Shown piece after piece: positions 48,301 to 61,200 of a DNA stretch of 64,000 nucleotides. Made by a program: the position numbers and the translations under genes. Source of the DNA: Petunia secreta (lineage: Eukaryota; Streptophyta; Magnoliopsida; Solanales; Solanaceae); NCBI GenBank assembly GCA_029990175.1, contig JARKIP010000003.1, forward strand, positions 744,001-808,000. Direction: 5' to 3'. Below the pieces are notes generated by a model. The model worked only from the letters and a program-made list of their open reading frames with translations, was not told where the DNA came from and ran no database searches. The first letter of the stretch is position 1; every line of letters begins with the position of its first letter.

Positions 48301-48701
48301 GTAAATCCTGCAAGTTTAACTGCCAATATTTGTTGATAAAAATCATGACTTGTCTTGTTAATTCTGTAAATCTCCGAAACTCATCTGCTTAGTGTATGAA
48401 ATTTTTATAGGTCACCGAGAATGGTAAGCAGGAACGCCACCTTGTTGCAACTGTTGGGAAGTTCAGTGTGATATGGAATTTTCAACAGGTGAAGGATGGT
48501 TCTCATGAGTGTTACCAGAATCAGGTGGGGTTGAAGAGCTGCTATTGTTACAAGATAGTTTTAAGAGATGACTCTATCGTGGAAAGCCGCTTCATGCATG
48601 ACAAATTTGCCGTCACTGACTCTCCTGAAGCACCACTGGTGGTGGCCACCCCCATGAAAGTTAGCTCATTCAGCATCTCTAGTAGGAGACTACAAATGTG
48701 A
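45363..48701 (+). CDS. CYPRO4: CYPRO4 / VID27-like protein, two exons, complete
   Basis: Exons 45363-46985 and 48411-48701 join in phase 0 (donor TGG|GTATGA, acceptor TTTTATAG|GTC), giving 637 residues, close to the usual plant CYPRO4 length. The N terminus MGANHSRED fits an N-myristoylation signal (Gly2, Ser6), followed by an acidic Ser/Glu stretch (about 12-45). The C-terminal half holds the VID27 WD40/beta-propeller-like domain: SGIQVVKNYSHGI, the LLMSPVTERKPH segment, DDNRLCRWDMRDRNGMVQ and GDGSIAVGSLDGKIRLY. Exon 2 encodes GKQERHLVATVGKFSVIWNF and a conserved tail. Yeast Vid27 is linked to vacuolar import and degradation. The plant role is little known. A TATA-like AATATATTTATAT (about 45193-45205) and a CT-rich leader precede the ATG. 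No defect is seen. It converges with the WEB-family gene. Confidence 0.95.
46986..48410 (+). other. Single intron of the CYPRO4-like gene
   Basis: 1,425 bp, GT...AG, T-rich as usual for a dicot intron. No inserted element was recognised and open frames inside are short and unrelated. Confidence 0.9.
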
Positions 48702-50258
48702 ACAGTCATTTTGTTCATATATGCAACTTCTTTAGGTATATCTGCATCAGGATTAGTGTCTCTCGCACTAAATAGGTTGAAAAAATGCACATCTTGAGGC
48801 CATTTACAGAATGATTCAATTTCAAGACTTGAAAATGTAGTCTTTCAATTGCTATGTATACCCTACGACTTTATTGTTGTTGTAATAACTGCATGGAGTA
48901 GATCCCTTTTAATGATTTAGGTGATTTTCATTTTCTATGTTTTGCTATTTCCCTTGGACGCACTCCTATATATATAAAAACATTCTATTTTAGTAGTCTT
49001 GATGCTATGTGATCAACTTAAGGTGTTCCTTGTGCACTTTACCTGGAAAGCTGTGATACTTTTTGACTGCATTTAACCTGTGGCTGAGAAGGCGAGATAA
49101 CTGGCCCCATTCTATTTCAGTTACAATGCTATGTAGCCATTTTTCGGATATCATTTGCAGTGTGGACCTCTGCAGCAGAGGATTCTTGCAGTTTGTCTTT
49201 ATTTTTCAAGGGATGAGCATATGTAAAACTTGTCTGTAAAAAGTGTTGAATGGTCTGCAAACAGAACATTCTTTTAAGCCATGAAGAAGCTGTCGAGCTT
49301 AGTGAAGTTAACATGGCTTCCCGGCGTGTTCCTTAAACTTTCCATGATGGGACTTAAGATATTAGATACTGATGGTTGGATGAATACTAAATTGTTTTAT
49401 CCATTTAACCTGTGCTTAGATGTGAATGCTCACTTGGCAACACAAAATCTTGGTTTGGGTTCAATCTCTTGGTCCAGGAGACTCGAGAGTATCCTGAAAA
49501 TTTGAGATGGTATGAGTACGTGGAACTCATTCACACTCGTTTTACCATCACCGTAGTTGCTGGAATTCTTTTGCTGATGTGTCACTAGAAACTTGTGCAA
49601 TTTTTTTTTCATTCTTACTATAAAAACTTTTACTACTCCATGTTCCTTCTTTTTCTGGAATTTTTTTAACTTTGCTTCTCATTTGGCATAAAGCGGGTGC
49701 ATCTGCTCTCTGATTTCTTCTATACACGTTTATTGAAACAAAAATATACACGGGTTTTCTGAATCCTGGCTTTTAAAAGCAATCAGGACTCGGTAGCATA
49801 AAATAACAAATGGACAATACTACTCTAATCGTAAAATATACCTGATGATGGTCTATTATACAATGAATGACTGCCAACTGATACAAAGCACTCACCCAAT
49901 TCTGCATTATTCTTTACAAACCAGTCAAAAAAGAAAGGAGCCAACAAATGTCAATTAGGACGAACTTATCAAATCCTGCTAGTTTCTTGCAAACCTTGCA
50001 GGAATGGACATTAAAAGCAGTAGACTATTTCAGTGAAGAACCACCTAGTTGATGTTTGTAGCCAATCCTGTAACAAACTTATTCTCCTTCTATAATCTGC
50101 TATCCGTTGAGTGAGTGAGAATTAGTGTGTATAAAAGAATTCTCAGTATGTACATACCTTGAAAGCTTACCCTTCCGCTTTATCAACCGAGACAAACAGC
50201 CAAAAGAATTGAAGAAACAACTGTTAACAATGACAAGATGTTGGAAATGCAGATAGCA
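48702..50258. other. Region between the two convergent genes
   Basis: Contains the 3' UTR of the CYPRO4-like gene (probably to about 48930) and, on the other strand, that of the WEB-family gene (from 50258 down to an unknown point). The middle, including the short plus-strand frame at 49281-49505, matches nothing I recognise. Confidence 0.5.
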
Positions 50259-53200
50259 TCAAGCGTTCTTGGCCTGTGCTTTCCTTCTGCCAAGAAACAT
50301 GAAAATCCGTGGAAAGAAGGACCTCTTCTTCTTCTTTGGGATCTTCACATCTGGCGATGACTCAGCTTCGGTGCTGCTTGCTTGCTCTTGTGATTTTGGA
50401 CTTGTGCTATTATTAAGTGCAGTAGACTCTACTGCACTTTCAGAGGTCTCTGATTCTTTTTTCTCCTCCACACTCATTCTAGGGCTCCCTGTTGTAGGTG
50501 GAATGGATTCACCAGCTTTCCGTCTTTGCTCATGCTCCGCCCTCCATTTCCTCAGCTCTTGCTCCACAGCCAACTTCCCTTCCTTGGCTTTCTCGGCCTT
50601 CTGCAATGCAATTTCTAGAGCTTCCTTTCTTTCTGTTATCTCACAATTGACCTCCTCCAGCCTGTTTAAGCTTCTCAATTCTGATTCCTTGGCTACATCT
50701 ATTTGGGTAATAGCAGCTTTAACCCTCTCGTTAGCTTGCTCCTCTGCTTCATGTGCCTGCTTGCTGAGATCATAATACTCCTCCAGAGAAAGGGTTACCC
50801 CAGCTGGGGTCTCCTCATTTTCAGTTTTTCGAGCTGATTCACTCTCCTCCAGAGCAGTGATAGCTGCTAGCGCCAACTTCTCTGAAGCTTTCGCAGCTTC
50901 TATCTCCTTCTTAGCTGCAAGTAGTCTACTTTCCATGGTACTTGCTCCAGACTTTGCTTGCTCAGCTTCTTCCTTAGCTTTCTTCAGATCTTCACGCGCC
51001 ATTTGAGCAAGTGATTTTGCACGATCAGCCTCTTGGGATGCCTCTTGAAGTTGCTTGGGAAGTTCTACCATCTTCTCTCTTGCTTCTTTTTCCTTCATCT
51101 GCGTAAGAGCAATCTCTGACTTTATCCGGTTCAATTCAGCTTCAAGCGATGCAACAGCAACAGACGCCGTTCCTTCTCTCTGTTGGATCACTGCTAGTTC
51201 TGATCTTTCCTTTTCTAATCCCGCCTTCAATGAGGTTGCGGCCACCTTCAAGCAATTTACTTCAGCTGTTGCTTTTTCGATGTTGAGTTTCACTTCTTCG
51301 AGTTCCCTCTTAGCTGTGGCGACTGCTGCTTGTATCTCAACGTGAGTTCTTTTCTCTGGCTCGGACAGTTTGTCATTCTCGTTTCCTCCTTCATCAGTCT
51401 CCTGGTTCAACTTTGCTTCCATGTAAGCAGCCAACTCAGCTTTGAGATCCTGAAGCAAAAGCGAGGCAGTATCTAATTTTCCTTTAAGGTCTTTTGAAGA
51501 CAGAAGTTGCTGGTTTAGCTTGTCAAGCTCCTCTTCTGCATGCATCAGTTCTTTCTCCCAGTTTACAGCATCTTGCTCTCTTGCCATAGCTGCTCCAATT
51601 CTGTGTTCCTCAGCCTCCAGATGAGCAGCATGTGCAACCTCCAAAGATTCCTTAGCAGTGATGAGCTCAATAGTTAAGGTCTCCAATGTCTTCTCAACTT
51701 CTTTTGATGCAGACACTGCTTCCTCTGCTTTTTTCACAGCACTGTCTTTCTCAGACACCAATAAAGCATAGTCTTTTCGAAGAACTTCTAACTCAACATT
51801 TACAGTTTTTAGCTCAGAAACTGCAGCTGCATGCCTGGCCCTAGCAACTTCAAGCTGTGCTTTGGCTGCAATACTAACCTCATTGCCTATCCCCTGTTCC
51901 ATCTCCTCCACCCGGAGCTTGGCAAGTTCTGAATCCTGTTTTGCTTGTTGTTCTTCTTTTTGTGCTCTCTCCAGGTTCAGCTTCAATTCTTCTATAAGTC
52001 TCTTAGTGCTATCTAATTCCTTTAAAACTAGCACTTTTGCATCTTCAGCAGCCTGAGACTGTTTTTTATAAAATGGAATCTCCTCTTGCACTTTTGCTAG
52101 TTCTTGTTCAACAAGTTGCCGTCTCTGCAATAGCCAGGGGAGAGAGAATTTTAGTATTTCGGAGATAAGAACATTAAACTGTGAGATTCATAGGAGATTT
52201 AGACCCACGCACACACACCTGAATGAAACAGTGCACAGATACCCAAATAAGATGGTCTTTTGTTTTCCCAACTTTTATGTGGTTAACTACACTCCCAAAC
52301 CCCTACCTAGGAGCTAGGCCAATAGAGGCTTTTACTACTGTGCTCTTTTGGTGACTCGAACCCCCAACTTCATAGTTGGAGGAGTAGGACCCCTTCCACT
52401 ACGCTATCCTTAAGTTACAACTAGAAGCAAGCGCACACTTAAAATCAAAATAGGCCACTGCTTACTCAAATATACTGTTGTTCTTTGCAGATGCAATTAT
52501 ACACTGATTAGAATTTTTTATTTATATTATAATTAAAAAAATTTGAGTAAAGAGAACAAAGTGATAAGAATCATAAAGTGGTTATGACATCTATGACAGG
52601 AAAGTAACTTTCAGAAGAAAAGATCAAACATTATATATTTACCTCCACAGTCTGCACCCGATGAGCCTTCCAGTCAACGATCCCTCCAAACTTGGAAACT
52701 GCTTGCTTCACAGATTCGATTGGTGCTGCTGTGTCAATTAGGCCTTTGTTTAGCTCAGATTTTTCAGGATGCTTCGGACTAGCAATGGGTACTGAGGCCC
52801 TTGCTGAGAAGGTGGAGGCCTTAGCTAGCGGCCGACCAATGTTATCTGGTGAGAGTATATGATTGTTATTTTCAGGTTTGCTGATTTGAGGGGATATAGG
52901 AGAAGACTCATCCTCATCAATGCGGGTACTGCTAGGTGAATTATCTGGTTGATAAAGCAGTGAGGCATTATTTGGTTCTACTTCTGAATAATTCGATTGA
53001 ACATGCTCAGCAGATTCATTTTCTACTTCCGAATGATTAGATTGAATGTGTTCAGAAGATTCATTTTTGTTTTCATCTTTTAGGGGTGATGTGGCTGAGT
53101 TCCCGGCTAATATCAATGACCCATCTTTCTCAGCTGATGATCTGTCAGCAGAGTTATTTGGTTGGTTGTGAACACTACCATTAGCCCTGATGTCCAATAA

Positions 53201-53656
53201 TGGTTCCAAGAGTTCACTTGGTTTTGCATCTAACATGGGTGATGCATTGGACTCTGGGAGTGCTGCTGTATTTCTATTTACAGAAGGCTCCGATGCTTTC
53301 AAATCCTGTATTTGTTGAGGTGAGGCTTCCGGCGCAGCCATAAGTGCATCAGAAGCCATTTGAGGAGTTCCTGTTTCAGAAATGTCACTCACTCCATCAG
53401 ATCTAATGGGAGTAGGTGAAATTAAATTTACTCCAGGAGGAGTCTGACTTTCTTGGAGAGATAAGCTGTGAGAAGCCTCTTTTGGATTCTCTGTAGCACC
53501 CACGGCTGTCTCCTGAATTTTGGGGTTTTCTTTTTCACTGGTGTGTTGGCTGGTTTGAGCTACACTATGTGATTGATCCTCATTTGGAGAGGAAACCTTT
53601 GGTTCATGAGACGATTCTGGAGGAGCATTTCCCTTCATATCTTTAGCATCTTCCAT
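50259..53656 (-). CDS. WEB1: WEB1-family coiled-coil protein (weak chloroplast movement under blue light)
   Basis: Exon 1 53656-52643 and exon 2 52124-50259 join in phase 0 (donor GAG|GTAAAT, acceptor TTGCAG|AGA), giving 959 residues. Residues 1-290 are Ser/Pro/Glu-rich and probably disordered. They include two near-repeats, SSEHIQSNHSEVE and SAEHVQSNYSEVE. The family signature ESVKQAVSKFGGIVDWKAHR ends just before the splice, followed by RRQLVEQELAKVQEEIPFYK and a long heptad-rich coiled coil to about residue 870. The tail KKKKRSFFPRIFMFLGRRK is typical. In Arabidopsis WEB1 pairs with PMI2 to control the speed of light-driven chloroplast movement through cp-actin. This copy may be WEB1 itself or a paralogue, as its 959 residues exceed the roughly 800 of Arabidopsis WEB1. 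The gene looks intact. Confidence 0.93.
52125..52642 (-). other. Intron of the WEB-family gene, with a SINE inside
   Basis: 518 bp between the two coding exons, GT...AG on the minus strand. Holds the tRNA-derived SINE at about 52255-52412. Confidence 0.9.
52255..52412 (-). mobile_element. tRNA-derived SINE
   Basis: On the minus strand it begins GGATAGCGTAGTGGAAGGGG (A-box-like TAGCGTAGTGG) and has GGGGGTTCGAGTCACC (B-box GGTTCGAGTC) about 40 bases later, then a tRNA-unrelated body. This is the layout of plant SINEs with a Pol III promoter. Exact ends and target duplication are not resolved. Confidence 0.72.
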
Positions 53657-53688
53657 CTTTTTAATTAAGAACTAAACCAAGTGGCAAC

Positions 53689-55120
53689 CTACAAATCAAA
53701 TAATTACAGAATAAGTTAGGAAATGCAGACCTGCATTAATATAATAGACATGGAATAACATTTTTTCAGGAGGTGAAATGCAGTCGAGGAAATGTAAAAT
53801 GGTTTCTTTGTAGGATCAAAGTGAGGAATGTAACTGAAGATCTGAAACCAATTTGCACAATACTACATCACCTAGTCAATAGCATCCGTGGAAAATGTGA
53901 CCATTTCCTCAATTGAGTAATATGATGCAAAGAATTACCAAAAGTTTTTCAAGAGGAAATATGCCTCCCCAAAATATTTAGAACTACTTCGCAGATTGGA
54001 TCCCAAAGAATAGCTCTTACGTTGCAATATACTTATTTGATCATTGAAGCCAAACAAGCCAAATGAAGATGAAAACAAAATGTAGATCGTAGATGCACAC
54101 AAAGCAATGATGCATTTAAAAAGCTGTAATTTGAATCTGGAAGAAGAAACACCTAGCAGAATAACCAATAAATAAGCTTCATAGCACCACACAAATTCAT
54201 GTTGTATGCCTGCTTTTCGAACATCTGACATAATTTATGGTTTTGGGAGCCTGAATTTCTGAGTTTTACCCTATCAGTAACAGAACCAACACATATCCGA
54301 TTCTAACAAGGTTTAACCAGATTTTGATAAATTTAACAATTATGACCAATGTAGCCATAGCAGAGGTTTCAACCTTAAAATACAAACTAGAATCACGTTC
54401 ATGGTTTCTACCTCTTCAATGATACAACTAACAAATCCAATATTTAGACAAATCATCATATTAGATTATTTCTGTAGGGCGCCAGACTACCTCAACCTTC
54501 CTCCTTTAACCAAACTTGCAACCAGCTATATTCTGAAAAAAAATGGATTACCTAATTTTCAAATAGGTTCAAATATGATTTAACCTTTATAGGAAAATGC
54601 AACTTTTTATTATTACAAGTTTCATACCACCTAAAGCATAAACAAATTGCCCATCAACATAAATCTTCCAAATCCATTACTTATCAAGACAACACTCTAC
54701 AACAACAACATACCCAATATTATCCCACAAGCGCGGTCTAGGAATGGGCGACATGTATGCAGACCTCACCCCTACTTGAGAAATGTACGGAGGTTGTTTT
54801 CAATAGACCCTCGGCTCAAGGAAAACAAGATAACAATAAAAAAAACTCAAACTTAGAAATAACAATCCCAGCTAAACACATTGTTGATTTTTAAAACCCA
54901 AAGCTACAAAATCTCATATTAGGCTTCATTTTACATCAAATCCTTTAATGGGCTATCATAAAGATTGACCCTTTATTACCAAATACATTAACCATGATTA
55001 AACATTAAATAAAGCAACTAACAACCAAACATAATCATTTGCTAATGATGAATTAACAGATACTAAAACTCATGAATATTAAACTAATTTAAAAACAAGA
55101 ATAAAAGAAAAGAACATTAC
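53689..55120 (-). other. Probable leader intron of the WEB-family gene
   Basis: On the minus strand a donor ATATTTG|GTAATG (GT at 55120-55119) and an acceptor TTTGTAG|GTTGCC (AG at 53690-53689) would place a non-coding first exon above 55121 and the ATG 32 bases into exon 2. It contains an AU SINE. A TATA-like TATATTTATT (about 55342-55351, minus strand) could be the promoter. Only transcript data can confirm this. Confidence 0.5.
54692..54832 (-). mobile_element. AU SINE
   Basis: ACAACAACAACATACCCAAT, then ATCCCACAAG..GGTCTAGG, GCAGACCTCACCCCTAC and AATAGACCCTCGGCTCAAG. This is the familiar AU SINE read from its 3' (TTG)n end, so the element lies on the minus strand, inside the probable WEB leader intron. 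Somewhat diverged from the consensus. Confidence 0.88.
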
Positions 55121-55199
55121 CAAATATGAGCAGGGAAATGAAAAACAGAGGAATGAAAAAATAAAAAGACAATAAAAATGATGTCTTTTTTTTCTATTC

Positions 55200-57129
55200 C
55201 TCTGTCTCTTCAATGCAATGTAATGTCTTTGTGGCTATTCTCTAAAAATATAAAGAGAGACAAAAGGTAGACAAAAATATAGGGTCTAAAATTCACTGCA
55301 AAACAAAAAGAAAGAAAAAGGCAAGTGTTCCTTAAAAAAGGAATAAATATAAGATTCAGTGAGGGGAGGGTGGGGTGGGAGTGGGGGTACTGTAACACGT
55401 GGGTGGAGCCTGTCACTCTTGTTTTTAAGGTAATTTTTATTTTTTGAATGGGAGGAGACAGCCAAAGCTGGGATTGATTGATCTATTCTCTAAAATTTTA
55501 TTGAGGAAAGAACACACAACAAATTTGGTGAAATAAAACCTTATGATTAGTCGGGAAGGAAGGTTTCGAATACCAAGTGATTAAAAAATATTTTTAGAGA
55601 AGGAGTCAATCCTTGCATTGGGGAAATTTAATAATACAATTGATCAACTATCTAAATTTTCACTTTGTTGGTGAGAGCTGATCTTCTATGATGAATACCT
55701 TTTCTTGTTTTCCAAAAAAATAAAATAAAAATTGCATATAATAATTTAAGATGGACTAACAATCATTAGATTGCTAACTCTAATTTCTCTGCTTGCTAAA
55801 TTTGATATTGAAATGATTTTGCTACAAGTAAGCTAAAAATGAATCATTTGTGAAAATTTTAGTTTTGTGGTTTAAAATAGTGGAAAATAAAGTTGGTGTA
55901 AATGAAATTACAACCCCTAAAAAAATATTACATTCAACCCTCTGTCCTCAATATCTCATAAAGACCTTATTTACTGCAAGTACTTTAATAAGTACTACTA
56001 TATTAATTGTCAAAAAAAGGGAAAAGAAAGAGAGTGGGATTCACGAAGGAGGAAAAAGAAGTTATGTATTTAAACCTCTTTTTTAGAAATACTAGTTTGC
56101 TTGAGCTTAGGGTTTTTTGAAAATAATTTTTTTATTTAACTTAAGGTATGAGCAAGGTCTACATACATTTCAATTTTTTTAGACCTTATTTATGAGATCA
56201 CATTGAATATATTGTTGTTGTACGAATAATATAAACTACTCTATTTAATTATTTTAAGCAAAGAGAAAAATTGTGGTTTAGAAAGGAGGAAAAGGGAAAA
56301 ACATATTGACCATTAATCTCCCCCTTCCATTAAGGAACAAGCAGCCCTATTCTTTTACGCTAGTGAGAAGAAGATGAAAACTTAACACTAGTCAATTTTA
56401 ATATTGTTACTTAAACTTGTAATAATATAATAAATGGAAGCAGGTTCTATGAATTAACAGTGTAAAATATATTTACACTTACTAGCTTATTAGAAGTAAA
56501 GATTTTATGATCATTAGTTATTAATTAGCGGTAACATACTAGTTAAAATCCACTTATAGTAGTTTCTAAGAATCTAACATATGTATAACTTTTTAAATCC
56601 CATTTAAAATTACTACTAGATTACCACTTGTATCGTCTGTGTCTTTAATATTTGATTTTCTTAAAAATAAGCAGATACAGTAATTAACTATTTTAAGCAA
56701 AGAAACAATGTGGGTGGTTTAGAAAGGTCCAAAACGGGAGGTGCTCCATTAATTCTGCATCTCTCTCTTTATTTTACCGACTAGGAGTATTAACTTTACA
56801 ATAACGGTCAGTTGGTCACCGACTCACCGTCCATTAAGAGAACAAGCAACCCTCTTTATTTACGTCCCGTTTATTAGCGTGGACTGAAAGAAGAAGAGGA
56901 TACCTAATAGTCATCGTGAGTAACTTCTGTCCGTTGTTGTCTTGGTGATGTAAAAATATTAAACAAATTGGATTACATATGACGTAATTATATATAAATT
57001 TTTATTATAAATACTATTTCAACTCAATAAAGATAATAACTGACTTGTTATCACATATTAAACTCTATCAATATTATAACAAAATATTTGCATGTGCATA
57101 TAATTTAAATCTATTTGCAATTATTATGA
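55200..57129. other. Region upstream of the WEB-family gene
   Basis: The first 250 bases probably hold the first exon and core promoter. The rest is AT-rich DNA with one AU SINE piece and no gene that I can support. Confidence 0.45.
56140..56226 (+). mobile_element. AU SINE fragment
   Basis: AAGGTCTACATACATTTC, AGACCTTATTTATGAGATCA and TTGAATATATTGTTGTTGTA follow the 3' half of the AU SINE in order, with many changes. Older than the copy at 54692. Confidence 0.65.
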
Positions 57130-58291
57130 CATCAGGAAACAATTAAGTAAGGTTCAAGCACTAAACAGAAGTTCCAGGCAGCTGAACTTAGATGCTGAGA
57201 AGGAGTTGAAGCAACAACTAGAGCAGTGGTCTAATATAGAGGAGAGTATCTTGAGACAAAACTCAAGAGTTCAGTGGCTCAAGCTGGGTGATTCCAATTC
57301 AGCCTTCTTTTTTGCCATCATGAAGAACAGATCTGCACAAAACACCATCCAGAGCTTAACAACAGTTGCAGGGGTACTGTGCACACTCAAAGTAGTATTG
57401 AAACTGAGATACTAGGCTTTTACAAGGAGTTGTTGGGATCTGTTGCCCCCCCAATTGCCAGCAATAAACCCAAGTGTCATGAGAAATGGTCCAGTGCTGT
57501 CTAGAGAGCAATAAATTCTACTCATTGCCCCAATCACTCATGTAGAGGTATATGAAGCTGTGAAAGATATGAGAGACTTAAAGGCACTATGCTGTGATGG
57601 CATGAATGCCTGCTATTTCAAGAAAGCATGGCCTGTCATTGGAGCAAGAATTACTCAAGTAGTCCAACACTTCTTCACTACATGGAAGTTGTACAAGCCT
57701 ATCAACTGCACCACTGTTGCATTGATACCTAAAGTCAAAAATCCAACAAAAGTAACAGAGTTTAGGCCTATCTCTTGCCGCACTACACTGTATAAAGCTA
57801 TTTCAAAGATTATTACAAAGAGAATGCAAGCAGTAATAAACTCCTTAGTAGATAGGAGCCAATCTGCCTTTGTACCAGGAAGGCTCATCAAAAACAACAT
57901 CATCATGAGCCACGAGTTGGTAAAGAAGTACAATATGAGAGGAATATCTCCCAGATGCATGCTGAAAATAGATACGAGAAAAGCCTATGACTCTGTTGAA
58001 CGGTCCTTTCTTGAATAGATTTTGCAACATTTCAACTTCCCTGAGCAGTTTGTAAAATGGGTAATGACTTGTGTTACAACTGTATCCTACTCAATTATGA
58101 TCAATGGATGTCTGACAGAACCATTTCAAGCAAAAATGGGCTTGAGGAAGGGTGATCCTATGTCAGCTTACCTGTTTGTGTTAGCCATGGAGTATTTAAC
58201 AAGACTCTTCAAGCAGTTAGGGCAAGTTCTAGACTTTAATTTTCATCCTAGGTGTGAGAAGTTGCAACTCATCCAAATGAGTTTTGCTGAT
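57130..58291 (+). pseudogene. 5'-truncated LINE (L1-type) reverse transcriptase, split by an LTR insertion
   Basis: Broken frames read SRVQWLKLGDSNSAFFFA (57265-57325), LIPKVKNPTKVTEFRPISC (RT start), DRSQSAFVPGR, LKIDTRKAYDSVE (motif A), LRKGDPMSAYLFVLAME (motif B) and end at SFAD, the first half of the FADD catalytic motif, exactly where the LTR at 58292 starts. The endonuclease domain is missing, as usual for 5'-truncated LINEs. A frameshift near 57380, a stop near 57510 and TAG at 58016-58018 show decay. The rest of the RT should lie beyond the inserted element, outside the window. Confidence 0.9.
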
Positions 58292-61200
58292 TGTCACGCC
58301 CTAAAAATTAACTGCGTATTTATTATTGTTTAAAGGCTCGTGGCTGGTGTTCAAAAAGGTACAAAATTATTTAGAGAACTCGGAGTCGCCACTTGACAAG
58401 TTTAAGGTGTGCCAAGTCACCAAAATGTACCTTGGAACACCTCTGACTCGTCTAATGGTCTGCGTTAGAAATTCTGGTAAGGTTCTAAGTTAACTCTCGG
58501 GAAGGTATTAGGCACCCTCGAGTCCTGTGCCGAGCACAGATGCTTTATTGCCGCATTTTAAATTCATTAAAATATGGTTATTATTTTTTTACCATTAATC
58601 TGAATTTATAATTTGATTAAGGAAATTAAAGGTGTATCATTCTTTTCCAACCTCGCAGAGGGCTGGTTAAATATACAATTTGATTTAGAAAATTAAAAGT
58701 GTACCCTTCTTTTCCAACCTCACAGAGGACTGATCTATTTCAAAAGGATTTAATTAATCTCAGAAATTATTAATTGGACTACTTGTCAAAAGGTGAACTA
58801 TTTATCAAAAGGTGGCTATCGACTAAAGCAGGTGGTTGTTTTAGAGAATCATCGCAGGCCAAACGTTAATGGGCCAGTTAACTCATTACGAAAACTAATG
58901 TCTCTAACAATCAGTTGACATCCTAAGTTTGCCTAGTTTTATTACATTTCCTTATTAGATGAAATTCAATTAACTCATTACCAAAACTAATATTTCTAAC
59001 AATCAGTTGACAACCTATGTTTGCCTAATTTTATTATATTTCCTTATTAGATGAATTTCAATTTGCGTCTCACGTCATTAATTAATTTTAGTCCGACTTT
59101 AACGCGATTTTGTTAAATGATCGATTAAACACAACTATACTTGACTAATTTCAATGAAAACATGAATGCTTGTCCAAAATGTAGACCATTTGTTAAACTA
59201 GCAGGCTAGTTTATTAACGTGCAGTTGTCTACCCAAAAGTGAGTTGTTCGTTGAAAATGTGACTATTTCATAAATAAAGGGGTTGTTTGTCAAAATTTAT
59301 GCAAAGATCTTTCTGTTGAAATTTCAGCCAAGTCTGCCATTTTTTCTTCTTCTAAATTTCCAGATATTTACGCATGCTTAGCTCAATTAGTAATATGATA
59401 TTACAAGAAAATGTCTCAAGTTTTGCCTAACATTTCAAAGTTGTCCAGATTTTCTAAATTGGACCATGTGATTTATTTAACGAGACATTCCAGATTTTTC
59501 TAAACACATACAAACATTCAAGTGAAATCAATTTTTCAGCTCTTTGTACCAATTTGCTACCACCTTTTCAATCATAATCCGTACATGCCTTAAAAGCAAT
59601 AGAAATTAAACTTGTTAAATGTACAATGATTAATATTTTTTTCTCATTAGCACAACTCCAAATTCGTCAAGACATTAATCACAATATCATATAGAAAACA
59701 TATTAATTAAACTATGAGCATGCTGATATCAATTCATATTTCAAGGCCAAATGGCTCAAAAATACAAGGTTCATTTGTGTTTACCTTTGTGCCGAAAATT
59801 CCAAGCCAAAAACAAATGAAACAAGCCAACCAGAACCAAACAAACAGCAGCTAAAACAGCCCTTCAACACCTTTAAACTATGATTTGAACTCAAGAATTT
59901 ATATCCCAAAAGACTCCTAAAGTAGTACTCTTTTAGTCCTAAATTCTTTTCCTCTCAAAAACTCACTATTTTCCCTTTGTTCCCACAAATTTCATATCTA
60001 TTTTTCTTTGTTTTTAGCAGGTTGTTGGTGATGAAAGAGGGTAGTAAATGCCCCTCTTTATAGCTGAAAGTTGAGGCTAAAAGGTGGGGTGTGGACTTGT
60101 ACAAAAGTACAAGCCTACACCCCTATACTTGAGTGAACTAGTCCCATTTTAGCACAGTATAGCAGCTCTAAAGCCACTGTTTCAGCCACCTAAAACTGTC
60201 CTTAAGGCTGAAATATACAAGTTGTGCTCTTTAAGAGGACACCCAATACTCATTATACTACTAAAAGGACTAAAACCAACTAATACAAACTAAATCAGCC
60301 TCAAACTAACTAAATGGACCAAACTAACTAAACTAAACCAATGCAACCAGATTTCTAACTAAATTGATTAAACTAAACCAAACTAAAATAGCCCCCTAAC
60401 TAAATAGAACTAGATAAAACACCAGCCCCCTTAAATAATTCTAAGCTTAAACTAAGTGAAACAAGTCTTAGAACAACTAATTAGAAGCTACAGCTTGTTC
60501 ACATCACATACATACTTACATGCTAATTTTTACTAACAGAAAATAACCAAAAGCGCAAGCTTATTCGCCATGGAATGAATTCAAACATTTTATGTCCAAA
60601 CTAGCTAATCTATATTTATAAGAAACTTATTGAAGCAAAATGACCAAATTAAACATTCGATCCTTTATGCTTTTCAATCCAAAAATTCAACAGAACAAAT
60701 ACACTAACTAATTAAACTATGCTTGGCAATTAGCACATGATAACTTTTGACAGTGAGCTATCACAACTAAATAAAAACTTAATTGTAGAACTAAGATAGT
60801 AAAACACATAATCTATGGTCGAACAGGCCATGACTGAGCAACTCCATATTTAACATGAAAAATAAAACACTACACTTTAACTATGATCAAGTACTTCAGG
60901 GAAACATGGTGTGCGAGTACTACTACAATTACCACGTTAAGCAATACATTCTTAAGATTTAACAATAAACAGGGAAGATGACTGAGGAATGAGACAAACA
61001 CAATGATTTTATACATTTCATACTATCAGTTTGGACAACATTTCTTGACTCCCATATGTTGGTATTATCACTGAACAAAAATTACCCCATGGCTAAACAC
61101 ATAACAGTTAAAATAACAGGAAAGAAAAACTGGGGATTTTCTATCTAACCAGCGAAGACAAAGATGCCACTGCTTCGGCTTCATTCACTGCAGCACCACC

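Noticed and set aside
50269..50775. 168-codon plus-strand frame opposite the WEB-family exon
   Set aside because: Shadow of the coiled-coil gene on the other strand; Ser/Leu-rich with no independent signal.
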